Assembly: GCA_023231475.1 (NCBI GenBank)
Contig: JALJEE010001840.1
Location: 19,359 to 83,358, forward strand
DNA: 64,000 nt
Direction: 5' to 3'
Source of the DNA: Seison nebaliae
Taxonomy: Eukaryota; Rotifera; Pararotatoria; Seisonacea; Seisonidae
Shown here: piece by piece, positions 24,801-35,551 of the stretch
Position numbering within the stretch: position 1 is the stretch's first letter
Layout of the letters: every line of letters starts with the position of its first letter
Notes under the pieces: model-generated
Databases searched by the model: none
Told to the model about the DNA's origin: nothing
Seen by the model: the letters and a program-made list of their open reading frames with translations, nothing else
Position numbers and translations under genes: made by a program

Positions 24801-24958
24801 CAAAAATTGATTATTTAACATCACATGCTAATTTTCAATCATCATCCAACAGATTCCAAAGAGTCTCTCGAACTTTAATTAAGACTGGAAAGAAATTTGA
24901 TTCAGCAAAAAAAATAGGTGATGATCCCACAACTCCAAATCGATCCGTATCGATGTAA
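18858..24958 (+). CDS. Ankyrin-rich TRP cation channel (TRPA/TRPN-like)
   Basis: Two exons, 18858-23179 and 23227-24958, joined in phase, give 2017 residues. ATG 18858 is the first after an in-frame stop at 18756. Residues ~110-1300 hold many ankyrin-type repeats (GTTLLHLCAW, TPLHVAAQNG, TPLHIACAMN, NTAIHLAVVH). A second motif, GWS/T..HY, recurs near residues 116, 542, 742 and 901, suggesting larger repeated blocks. From ~1480 there are about six helices, including WLRFIIILRFIQISFYGYTL, a pore-side segment with MGTVARLIVVDEYDID, and the last helix LALNIFIGLISNIL. A charged coiled tail follows. TRPA1 is usually ~1100 aa and NompC ~1600-1900, so subfamily is uncertain; a TRPA-like architecture with an expanded N-terminus is my best guess. 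Expected at sensory membranes. Confidence 0.85.
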
Positions 24959-25164
24959 TTGAATTAAAGTCATAATTTATGTTGACTAAATAAATTTTTT
25001 TCCATTCTCATCTATTGGATTGATTCGAAATGAAAATATTTTTTGAATTTCATCGAATTGTTCAACTTTTCCCAAAATATATTAAGAAACCCAAACAAAA
25101 AAATACAAGTGATTATTTTCATTTTAATTTTCTTATTCAGTTCCTTATTTAACATTTAATAACC

Positions 25165-25926
25165 ATGGCAAGGAAGTCTACTGCCGGCAAAGGTAGAACA
25201 GTAGTGACTCCGCCAGACAATAGCGCAGCATCTAAACCTAAACGCCCATTTACACGTCGACAAGCGAAAATAGCAAGAGGTTTGTTGACCGTAGAGAATC
25301 CCGTAAAACCGATAATTAATGGAATAACTCCCAGTAATTTATTACCAGGTACAACTGGTGTACAGCCCCTAATCGTAGAGTCAAATGACAAGAATAAGAA
25401 TAATAATCAACGGTCGAAAGTGAAAGCACGTGCTAGTAGATCTAATAGTAAAAATTTGAAATCAATCAGAAAGCCTGCAAGGTCCAAATCTAAGAAACCA
25501 GCTAAATCAACGAAAACTGCAAAAAGGAAAAAATCTCTCCCCAAGAAACCAACCAAAAAACCGAAAAAAAGTGCAAAATCTTCCCCGAAATCAGCAAAAT
25601 CGAAGAGAAATGTTAAGACTCGATCAAGGACACCAGTTCAGAAGAGAAGTAAGAAAAAAGTAGCACGGAAATCCAGAAAGACTGCCAAACCGAAACATGA
25701 CAGACATTCTAATATGCGACAGAAAGTTCTTAATGAATTAAGTGGAATACCAAACATTGAACCTCCATTTACTACTAATGAAGTAAAAGAGGAACCAATG
25801 GATCATGGCGACCAATTATCAAGCCAATTAAATTCTTCGGAATCAGAGAGAAATGATGATATTTATGACAGAACACCAGTAAGATATTGTGGTAGATGTC
25901 ATAAGATGATAACGGGAGAAATATGA
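25165..25926 (+). CDS. Lysine-rich chromatin-type protein (histone H1-tail-like)
   Basis: 253 residues, single exon, ATG 25165. The middle (about residues 75-185) is almost entirely Lys/Ser/Pro/Ala/Arg with repeated KSKKPAKS, KKPTKKPKKSAKSS and similar units, as in histone H1 C-terminal tails and sperm nuclear basic proteins. No globular H1 winged-helix domain is visible. The C-terminus is acidic with a VKEEPMD motif (a typical sumoylation-like site) and ends RYCGRCHKMITGEI. The two Cys (CxxC) with a nearby His could be half a metal site. Probably nuclear and DNA-binding; exact family unknown. Confidence 0.6.
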   Translation: MARKSTAGKGRTVVTPPDNSAASKPKRPFTRRQAKIARGLLTVENPVKPIINGITPSNLLPGTTGVQPLIVESNDKNKNNNQRSKVKARASRSNSKNLKSIRKPARSKSKKPAKSTKTAKRKKSLPKKPTKKPKKSAKSSPKSAKSKRNVKTRSRTPVQKRSKKKVARKSRKTAKPKHDRHSNMRQKVLNELSGIPNIEPPFTTNEVKEEPMDHGDQLSSQLNSSESERNDDIYDRTPVRYCGRCHKMITGEI

Positions 25927-26099
25927 CCAAATGAATTATATAATAATATGAATAATAATAATAATAATTTGTAACAAAAATTTTATTATATTAAAAAAAA
26001 GTATTCGTAACAATAATGAACAGATTCTATGGTATACAATATCATGTAAGCACATACACATAAATATGTAAAGAGCATTCTTTCAAATACATTCTTCAT

Positions 26100-29000
26100 T
26101 TATCGCATTAGTTCAATTTCGATTTTTGTTAATTTTGACAGGAATTCACCAGAAAAGAAATATGGTAACAACGAAGTAAATTGAACAATCAAACGAACTC
26201 GTTCTCTAATTCTTTCTTTGTTCTATTTTTTGATGTGTTAAAAGAAATTATTATTAAGTGTCGATAATGTTTTTTGAAAACACGTCAAACCTTTTGGGAA
26301 TTGATTGATGAACCGGCCATTCTGTTCGTATGTTGTAAAGTTCCATATGACCATTGATTCTTTTGATAGACATGTACATAGCAATCGATAACCGCCTCGA
26401 TTATATCAGCCAATCGTAATCGTAACGATTGAGAATGAAGATTAATATTATCTATGTAGAATTTCATATCATGATCGTTTGTTGGAATGATATTCAATTG
26501 ATCCATGATCTAAAAAAGCAAAATGAAGATGATGATTATTATAAGACTTTTTTAAGAAAAGTTAACAGAGATAGCTTGCGGATAATTATTGGATCGATAA
26601 GCGTCAAAAAATTTCAACAATTCTAACAATAATATTGCCGTCTTCAATTGATTCATTTGATAATCAGATTTTACTTTTGAATTGGTCAAAATGGATTCTT
26701 GAGCTTGTTGAATTGTAAATCGGTCGATAATCAATTTAGCAACTTGTTGAATATCATTAATGTTTGTTCGACCATTATCATACTCAATTAAAGAATTTGC
26801 TAATAATGAATTTAATATTTTCAACAATTTACCATAATTCTGGAATGAGAAAAATGTTTAATAAGCATTATAATAAGAAAAGCTAAATGAAACTTTAGTT
26901 AATTCATATAAATTGAGAACGTTCGTAAAATCTCCTCGATTTTCACATTCGGTAGCGATATATTGAATCATTTCATAACAAGTCTTCTTCTCATCTAACT
27001 GTTCTCGAAAGACGTGATGAATGAGTCCTTTCTACAAAATGAATAGTAAAAGATAAAGGTAAGATAATAATGAATAAAAACTTTCCGTTTCCCATCCGTC
27101 GCATCAACAAATCCGAGAATTTGTTTATATTGTTTGTTGGCGACGAGCATCTCATCAATCTGAATGTAACAAATGGGAACATCAGACTCAGTATCTCGAA
27201 TATTGCGAATAATATAAAAGTAACAAAGACCAAGAGAAACATCATCGAAACTGATTCGTTCTTTCACAAATAACGATAATAATATCGGCATATTTAATCG
27301 TTGAATTGGCATAAAATCCATAGGGGAATGTGAGAGAAATGGAGCAAACAATAATAAAGTATGAGTTGGTAGAATGAGCAATCCAGCATCATATAAAGCT
27401 AATGCCATATGGAATGCATGAACGAAACATAATCTCATTTTTTCTCGACCTTCTTCACGTTTAATCGATGCATTCGGTATAGTCATCGAAGTGAACTGAG
27501 CGTGTGGTTCATATGTCGCCATGCGAAGTAAAGCGTCAATTCCTCGTTCGAACTGACCACTGAGGAAGAGTAATTGTACATAAAGTATGAGATTATTATT
27601 ATCAAATATTGAATTGATATTGGAATTGAGACCAGACGACTGATCGAAATTGATTCGATTTAAATCCACCATCTGATTTTCATTTTTTTCTTCATCAAAA
27701 TCTTCTATAGAAACAAAATTCTTTTCACTATAATTTTTAGTAATATGTATCTGCATTTGTTGATATGTTAACAAGTCATCACGATATAAATTCTGAGTAT
27801 TTGATGTTGATTGTCTTTGAGAAGTTTCCGACGATTTACCCGAAACACTTTTCGATTGAGATTTGTTCGTTCTCGATTTCGATCGACTGTATCGACTTTC
27901 GTCAATTAATTCTTTTCCATTCTCCCATAACACAAGATCGAATTCATCACTTCCAATCATCTCGTCATTATATGTGAAATTAGATTTCGTCATCGATTCA
28001 TATCGACTAACGTCTTCGATATTTGGTTGATGAATCATGATCAATTTCAACCACAAATATGTCTCGATGTCATCTATGACATGATTGGAGAATTCGGTAA
28101 CTTGTGAATTAAGTTTACCTAAAATGCAAAATACCAATTTCTTGAAAGGATCATTCGAATAACGAATCGTTCGACGATAATACAATTTTATCGATTTCAA
28201 TTGATTTCCTTTATTCTCCACACCATAATTTTTGATTTGAACTTTATTCTCATTATTCCCAATACGTATCATCGACTTTTCATAGAATTGTTCGATGAAT
28301 TGAGAGAGAAACTTCACATCAGCTGATCCTGATGATTGAATAATATTTAGAACGGAAGAAAAATCACCAGCACGAATACAATAGAAAATCAATGGCCAAA
28401 TGGGAACATCAAATTCGGATTCATCTTCTAATAATTCAGCATAAATATTCATCGCTGAATTGTGCATTGAAGAATCACCAAGTATTCGTGGAATTTTTCT
28501 ATTATTCGAATTCATTTTCCCACTATTATTTCCGTTGGTAGTTTGACTATTCATCATATTAAAAGTATTGTTCGGATTAGTTAGACCATTCTCATTTATT
28601 TCACTTGTATGTTGTGTCGTAATGAGAGTCATAGTCTCAATCTTATATTTTACAAAAGCCACCACAATAGCCAAATCGCTTACTGATTGTCGACCGAAAA
28701 ATGATTTAGGTGTCGATGTTCTCATGTGTTGTCGGAATTGAGTCTGAAGATAATTGATGGCTGATGATCTCATAATCATTTGTATGTTTGGATGGAAACG
28801 ATGTCGAATCGTTTCTAATGATGAATCATAATTCGATTCACTTACATCATTCAACATTGAATTGACATTGGATGGATTCTCTATATTTCGTATCATCAAT
28901 CTTAAAATGTTCCATGTCTCTAAAATACCGCCACTATTGAAATTGAGCGCAATTTGACAATAAGTTTGTAATAATGAACTCTTTAAATTCTCTCCAACAC

Positions 29001-29826
29001 TTCTTTCTAGGAAACTGTTCGTTTCTGTTACATATAATCTTTCTATTTTATTCAATTTCGGATTCGATTTCAGAATCTCTCCATTTACATCACTCCAATA
29101 TGGTGTGATCGATGAAATCTGTGAGGAATGTTCTAATAAATTATTTTCCGTCCAATTCTGATTCGTTTGTCGACCTTGTTGAGGATGAGTTTGTGGTTGA
29201 GTTGACTGTTGTCGAATCTTCCAATTCGATGTTAATCCATCGTACAATTTAGATGAGATTGTCACCAATGCAGAAGAGGCAAGTAATCTCTTCTTTTCAC
29301 GTTGCCACCACTCGAAAGAAGTTTGACGAATTTTCTCGTCTGTTTTCTTCTCAATAACATTTGCCGTATATTGTAAAGTTTCATTGATAATTTGTGAACA
29401 TTCATTCTCTAAATAATCGCTTGTTGACGAAAGAACGAGTGGAAGAATATTGGCATATTCTTCGAAATTCTCACTAGTTAAATTATTACTCAAAATATCT
29501 TCATTCTCTTTCTTTAAATTCTTCATGAAAGTTTCTAAATATTCTGCTTCTTTCGATAACTCATTCAAATCAATTCCATAATTACCTAAAAGAATCATCG
29601 TCCGAACACCGTCACTCATAGATTCCGTGTCGATTTTAAACAAATCACTCTTCTTCCATTCAATTGGTGGCATCACATAATTATCAATAATCTCCGCAGA
29701 CTGCTCGAACAATTGAGGCAAATCACGAGTAAAAATAGACGTTCCATTATTCAACATCCCAAGTTCGGAACGTAGATTGTCTGACATTAGACATAGCTGT
29801 TCCAAATCCTTCGAATAATCATTCAT
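26100..29826 (-). CDS. NUP93: Nucleoporin Nup93
   Basis: Inner-ring scaffold nucleoporin that links Nup205/188, Nup155 and the Nup62 complex. Five exons: 29826-27082, 27031-26894, 26839-26567, 26509-26291 and 26222-26100 (3498 nt, 1165 residues), all junctions in frame. Diagnostic blocks: VPIWPLIFYCIRAGD, LYYRRTIRYSNDPFKKLVFC, DIETYLWLKL, LYVQLLFLSGQFERG and YFYIIRNIRDTESD. The last exon supplies IRERVRLIVQF..LLPYF..GE...LT.IEIELMR, matching the conserved Nup93 C-terminus. It is ~350 residues longer than human (819 aa), through Asn/Ser/Gln-rich inserts. It is head-to-head with the AK9-like gene, 321 bp apart, suggesting a shared promoter region. Confidence 0.93.
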
Positions 29827-30147
29827 TCTAAAAAGATATTCGTTTCTCTAAAAAAAATTCTCGGAAATTTGAGAGAGAACATTGAGCTGAAATTTTGGAT
29901 TATTTCAATTTTTGTCATTTTCAATAAATTCTCATTGAACCGTTTGAGTCTTTTTAAAAATATAATAAGCCGAAAAAAGTCGCACTCGGTAAATTTCCTA
30001 ATAATTTACTCGATAATTTTTATTTTATTTCTTTTCGGTCTTCGTTTCGTTTAAAAGACAACAGTTCTACTAAAATCAAATGAAAAATAAATTTCACTTT
30101 ATATTTAATTTGATTTCGTTGATAAAACAACTGAACAAAACACATTG
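29827..30147. promoter_or_regulatory. Divergent spacer, candidate bidirectional promoter (NUP93 / AK9-like)
   Basis: 321 bp separate the two start codons, which point away from each other. Both promoters must lie here or inside the neighbours. No specific element was recognised. Confidence 0.4.
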
Positions 30148-32200
30148 ATGATGGAAGACAATGAGGCAAACGAAGTCGAAGATTCAGTCAACATGGATGA
30201 TGTTGCCGATGAAAAAAAAGAAGAATCACCAAATGAATCATTAAAAGAAGATAATGAAATGCAAATAGATGATCAACCTAATACATCGGATGAGAATGCA
30301 CCTAAATCAGTAGACGATGTAGATCAGCTTCCCGAGGACAAAGCGGACGGTGAGGAAATAACGGATATTGAACAACAACCTATTGACGATGAAGCCGGTG
30401 ATAACTCTCCAAATATGCAACAAATTGAATTAGATGATACATCAAATGACTTTTACAATGATCAACGATTATTCCCGATAGTCATTCAAACTGAAAAAGA
30501 TAGTCAAGCTAGCGAGACGAACGATTTTTCACCGGAACTAAGTATTCAAGACAAAGATTCACTGTTTCCTAAATCAATAAATACGGAGAAAAAAGTATTT
30601 GAAAGTGAATCGCAAGCATTCAATATTTCATTTGCACCGAAAATAAAAAAGAAACTTATTTTAGTTACTATTCTTGGTTAATAATTAATTTCTTGTCTTA
30701 AGATAATTAATGATTGTGATTTTTTCCTACTGAAAACTATAGGTGAACGATATTCATATAAAACAACATTGTCGAAAATGTTAGCAAATGAATGTAATGG
30801 TGTTTATCTATCTCCTTTTCATCTGAAATATTGGGATTATTGGGCAGAGAATCGTCGATTAAAACATGCACAACCTATCCGAAATTATTACGCTTCTAGT
30901 AAAACATATAACTCCAATATGGTTCAACTAAACTGGAATCAATCTGCACTGAAAAAACCTCCAATGACGAAAGAAGATGAATATGCTGCTCGAAAATTGA
31001 AATTGCAAGAAAATTATCACAAACTACTCAATAAAGATTATAAAGTTTCATCATAATTCTGCTTTTAATTATATGTATATTGTTCAACAGAGTGGCATTT
31101 TTGAACTTTTACAGAAAATTTTTAAAAGCGAATATGAACAAAAAGGAAAAACTTTATTCGTCCTGGATGATTTCTTCCTATCTCAGATAGATATCGAATA
31201 TTTTTCAGATAAGGTGTCTCTTAATTCCTATGATTTTTTAAGTTCACTGATTTATGCAGGTAGGAAATATTGATATTGTGTTCGAAATTGGTTCTAGTGG
31301 TAGAGGAAAAATCAACAAAGATCGAATGGCCAGTGGACAAATGTTTGAATTGAATAAGCAGAACAACCAATTTTTTGGCATGAAATCACATTTACACTAT
31401 CGGAGTTTCCCCGTTAATTACCTTCCTCCAATATCCGACAGAATAGCCGAGGAAGAAGAGACTCGAGGAAGATACAACGCAGAAGGAGAATTAATTGAAA
31501 AGACTACCGATTTTTATCCATATCATTATGTCGAAAATTACTTATCCTTCAATAACAAAACACAACTAACGGAAAAGGACAAGAATTTTTTGAAGAGTAG
31601 AAGGTTGAAAAGGACGATATGCTCCCGATTTTACAATGAAGAGATCCAACGGGAAATTAGATCCCCAGATGATATTGAACCATCAGATTTAGTAAGTTAT
31701 CTAAAACATTATAAGCATTGTGTAACGAAGAAAGTTTTTTCTTTTCTTCAATTTATCAATGTTGATATTTAATTACGTTTTAGATCAAGAACAATAACGA
31801 TTTAAAATGTATGTTAAATTGTATGATATATCATCTAAATACTTATGTACCAACGTTGGAAGGATTTAATGAAATCGATCAATTATTTCCAGTTTATCTT
31901 AAAGATGTTGATAGAGATGTCGATGAACCAGAAGCACTTAAAACATTATATAAACATTACACTAATTTCGATTTGGTAGATAATGGAGCCACGTTCACCA
32001 ACATTCGCAAGACATATAAAACTCTTTCACGACAAATTCAACAAAACTGCCAATCAAGCAATCCTTTTACTGCAAAAAATTTAATGGATATGCAGAATCA
32101 GAGTTCGATGAAAACCAAAAATCTAACAATTCCAAAAATTTTGAGAAAGCCTGTTCCTTCCGTTTCATTCGGAACAGTAAATGTTGTTGAAGTCGATTAG
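30148..32200 (+). CDS. Adenylate-kinase-9-like protein with degenerate P-loop
   Basis: Five exons, 30148-30676, 30743-31044, 31091-31213, 31260-31691 and 31784-32200, give 600 residues. The first ~160 residues are acidic and disordered. Then LVTILGERYSYKTTLSKMLA aligns closely with a P-loop of the multidomain adenylate kinase AK9 (LGPQYSGKTT). After an insert, GKTLFVLDDFFLS resembles the 'vLDGFP' NMP-binding strand of adenylate kinases, and splicing out 31214-31259 yields SDKVGNIDIVFEI, the strand normally reading 'PD.vf.l'. The Walker A Gly before Lys is Tyr here, so nucleotide binding may be impaired. Human AK9 is 1911 aa with several such domains, whereas this has one recognisable domain. 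AK9 relatives work in ciliated or flagellated cells. Assignment is by pattern. Confidence 0.6.
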
Positions 32201-33758
32201 ACCTCTTTCGATATCATCAATTGACGAAAATTTTTTTTCGACGAACTGTAATTAAAATATGTTGAATAATTCATAAACTAATTTTTATGACTTATTGTTT
32301 TTCTAATTCAACTTATATTTCAATTTGGACAAGCTTTAATGAATTGATCGAGGGAATCGCGGTTGATAGGTAGAGTGGAGATGGAATCGTATGTTGAGAT
32401 GAAATTTTTAAAATCAGTTAGAGAAATGTTCCGAGATAACCCATAGTATCTGACAGTGTATGTGAAAACAGAATGGGTGTGAAAAGGATGGATAACGGAA
32501 GGATGACTAGAGAGTGAGTCAGAATTGTTAAATTTATCATAGAGTGAAAAAATACGACGATATAGAAGAATCGGAAGTGGTAGGAAATTCATAATAGCGA
32601 AAAGAAGTGAGCGGATTATAAGCTCGGTCCAAAGACAGAAAAAAATGATGAGAGCATAGAAAGATCTCCAGAGAGTACAGTGGTAGCACTAGACTCCTGA
32701 ATAGTGAAAGGCGGATGAGGAAAAGGACCGCATATCGATCAGCGAGCCAAGGAAGCGAGAGGAATGTTAGAGAACGAACGATTACCAGTTGAGAGCAACC
32801 AGGATATCGATTCGTTAATAGCAATCCCTCTTGGAAATAGGCAGGTGGTCGGAAAGAGATGAAAGGAAAGAATCTACGATATTTTCACAAGCGACAGCAG
32901 AGGAACATAGGTTGTCTCTAATTATGAAATGATCTATTCATGAGCTACTCATGTGTGATGTAAAAGTGATGGAATTTTCCTCGTACATTTGGTAGTCGAT
33001 GAATTGGGAAGATGTGGAAGAGAGGAAAACGAAAAGACGATTGGAATCTTTTTGATATAACAGTTGAAGTCGTCAATTATAAAATCGGTCAATTGATACT
33101 TACCACCGGAAGGTCGACCAGAGCCATTATCAGAATCGAGGGGAGAAGCAGAGGTGTTGAAGCATACATGGTCGGCCATTTCAAGCCAAGATGGTTTCGA
33201 GTCAACGAGCCATGTCACTTAACAGAAGATGATGTCAAAACCAGAGAAAAAGGAAATAGAGTATCGGAGTTTGGTAGAACCATGCGTATTGAGAGAGAGC
33301 GGATATCGGTGGAAACGTCCAAAGATGAAGATCCTTTTGTGGTAGGAGAGGAATTATGCCATAAAGAGGTGACAGGATCGGAGATTAAAGTATCAGTTAA
33401 AGAGGAGTTTCTTTGGTGCGACCGCTGAAGGAGCACCTTTCTTGATAGTGATAGATTGATTGATAAATTCAATGCACCAATCGCGGAGGAAATCATTGGT
33501 GGTTGAGGAGAAGTAGAACGGACGCACGAACGTATTCTGTGGCCAAATGTATTCTGCGGCCATTTATCTACGGTGCAGCGGATGATAAAGGAGCAGGGAG
33601 TAGTTGGAGCTATGTATAGCAAATATGTAGAGAATGTAAAGATATACGAAGAAGGCAATAACGAACTTTCCAATCTTTGATCAAAAAAAGTTAAACAGCC
33701 CTAACGAACAATAAGAACAGAAAATTGTGAAAAGAAATGAAAAACTCTTATATTGTTA
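32201..33758. other. Higher-GC patch of unknown origin
   Basis: From about 32320 to 33700 base composition rises well above the surrounding DNA, and long frames appear on both strands: minus 32320-32592 (90 aa, ending STLPINRDSLDQFIKACPN), plus 33012-33428 (138 aa, starting MWKRGKRKDDWN), and non-ATG minus frames up to 33673. None matches a family I know, and no splice model joins them. A decayed mobile element or transferred fragment would explain the composition, but nothing diagnostic (integrase, transposase or polymerase motif) is visible. Confidence 0.35.
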
Positions 33759-34160
33759 CTTCCGTCATCTGGGGGAAAGTGGGAATCGGGGGCAAAATGA
33801 GAAACGGAAAATCTCAAGTTGAAAATAGTGATTGTTTATATATGTTAACAGTTTTTAACGGCAACTTGAATGATGATTTGCAAATATTTGAAGTATCTAT
33901 ATAAATCTTAAAAAGTTGTTTTATCATCACAATCACCAAAAAATGGGCTATTTTTTTCTAGTATATGAACCGAATTATGAAATGTGTGAGAGTCTTTATT
34001 CTCCAATCAAATTTTTCTGTTTTTATTATTCTCTACGTCTTCCTGAATCGTATCCGGATGCTGTTCAGTTAATATCAAACTTCTCTATTGATTCTTTATA
34101 TTCCTGAGACTCTGAAGAACGAATTAACTTCAGGAAAGAATCTTATCATCATCCTGTAAA

Positions 34161-34221
34161 CATTTGAACGTCTTGAGAACGTTTTTTTGATGTATATAAA
34201 CGTTAAAAGAACGTTCAAATG
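34161..34221. repeat. Long inverted repeat inside the transposon
   Basis: Imperfect 22-nt arms, 34161-34182 and 34200-34221, each containing CATTTGAACGT on its own strand, separated by a 17-nt AT-rich loop. Likely a foldback structure. Confidence 0.7.
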
Positions 34222-34295
34222 CCAACAGGGCAATAACTCTTCGAAAGAGTTATCATATTTTCTATTTAATTTGCCCCGTGGAGATTTGATATAAT

Positions 34296-34314
34296 AAAAA
34301 AAAAAAAAAAAAAG
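34296..34314. repeat. A19 homopolymer
   Basis: Nineteen consecutive A inside the inverted-repeat element; its position rules out a gene's poly-A tail. Confidence 0.9.
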
Positions 34315-34698
34315 TATAGAACCATTTTAAGAGAAAAGCAAAAATTTTTCGACAAAAATTTTGGATAAGAATGCACAGTAATTTTCAGTATAAATAATTT
34401 TTTTTGCACTACTTTGACGCTGATATATATTTAAATTTTCTTGCCGCTTTTCATATATGAAAATTCCCTAAAATAAATATCCGACGAGAACTGAATATTG
34501 TTCTTTAATTGCGAATTCAGTAAAATAGTTTCTTTCAGACATGAAGAAAAAGAATCACCAAAGAACCGGGAAAGGCGGTTACTCTGCTTGATTTCAATTA
34601 GGACGATGAATAACATTTAATTTTTGACAGTTCCATGATTTTATTTGTGGTAAAAAAAATTTCGCACATTACCCCATTGATTACTTTAACAGTATCTC

Positions 34699-34720
34699 GA
34701 CTAATATAATTATATTAGTC
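34699..34720. repeat. Perfect 22-nt palindrome
   Basis: GACTAATATAA followed by its exact reverse complement. It is immediately followed by the second palindrome TTAGTCTTAAGACTAA and then a GCCGC..GCGGC stem, making a palindrome cluster near the right end of the element. Confidence 0.85.
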
Positions 34721-34836
34721 TTAAGACTAATAATTATGAAAAGCGGGCCGCTTTAAGCGGCAAGGAAGCTTAACAAAAAATTGTTAAAGTTAACATATGA
34801 AGTATCGCCATTTTTCCATTTTGCCCCAGATCACGG

Positions 34837-35551
34837 TATTGCAGTTTAAGAAGATCCGATGATGAAAACGAGTTCGATTCTTAGAATATAAAATATAAAA
34901 TATCTGAATACTAAGAAACTACATGCAAGAAAACAGATAAAAACTTCCCTCCTCAAATAGGTAAGGTAACAATTTTGAAATACCCAAGAGTTATCTAAAC
35001 AATTCGCTAAATACGACGTTATTACTCTCATGCAATTCTGTAATGTATGTCATGTAGAAACTTGTAGGAAACAGTAACAGGTCATAAAGGGTTGTAATTT
35101 GACTTTAATATAATATAACAATTCTCCTGGTCATCAAAACAACAACTGTGAAAGCATGTTTTCTTATCTATTAATGGAAGTTAATTCTGAGAATATGGAA
35201 TAGAACCATCATGGAAGTTTTATAACAAATTATTCAGTATATTTGGAATAAGGAAATGATGCAATTTATATGTGACTTTTATGAAGAATTATTATTAAAT
35301 TATGTTTATATGATATATTGGCTAATGGTTAATATAGGTTCTTTGCAGTAACTGTCCACAGAAGATTTGGACAGACAATTGGCGGAATGTTGAGAATCAA
35401 AATAGAATTTCTTTATTAAAACAGTCAATAAATAAATGTAGACAAAATTTCACATAGCTCGCTGAAAAAAAAAGTTGAAAAAGTTCGAAAAATAATTCTG
35501 AAAGATCCATCTTATTTAAACCATTGAATAATTAAAGGAATAAAGATACGA
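34837..35551. other. Spacer, no gene seen
   Basis: About 700 bp of AT-rich DNA between the inverted-repeat element and the Cys-rich peptide gene. Only short chance frames. Confidence 0.45.

Larger units (their letters stand above)
33759..34836. mobile_element. Non-autonomous DNA transposon with terminal inverted repeats
   Basis: The ends are related in opposite orientation: left CCGTCATCTGGGG, right (reverse strand) CCGTGATCTGGGG, each followed by GCAAAATG and, further in, ATATGTTAAC. TA dinucleotides flank both ends (33757-33758 and 34837-34838), as for Tc1/mariner-like insertion. The 1.08-kb interior has no convincing gene but many palindromes (34161-34221, 34234-34252, 34699-34720) and an A19 run. 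It looks like a foldback or MITE-type element. The left end has an extra G-rich stretch (GGGGGAAAGTGGGAATC) missing from the right. Confidence 0.6.
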
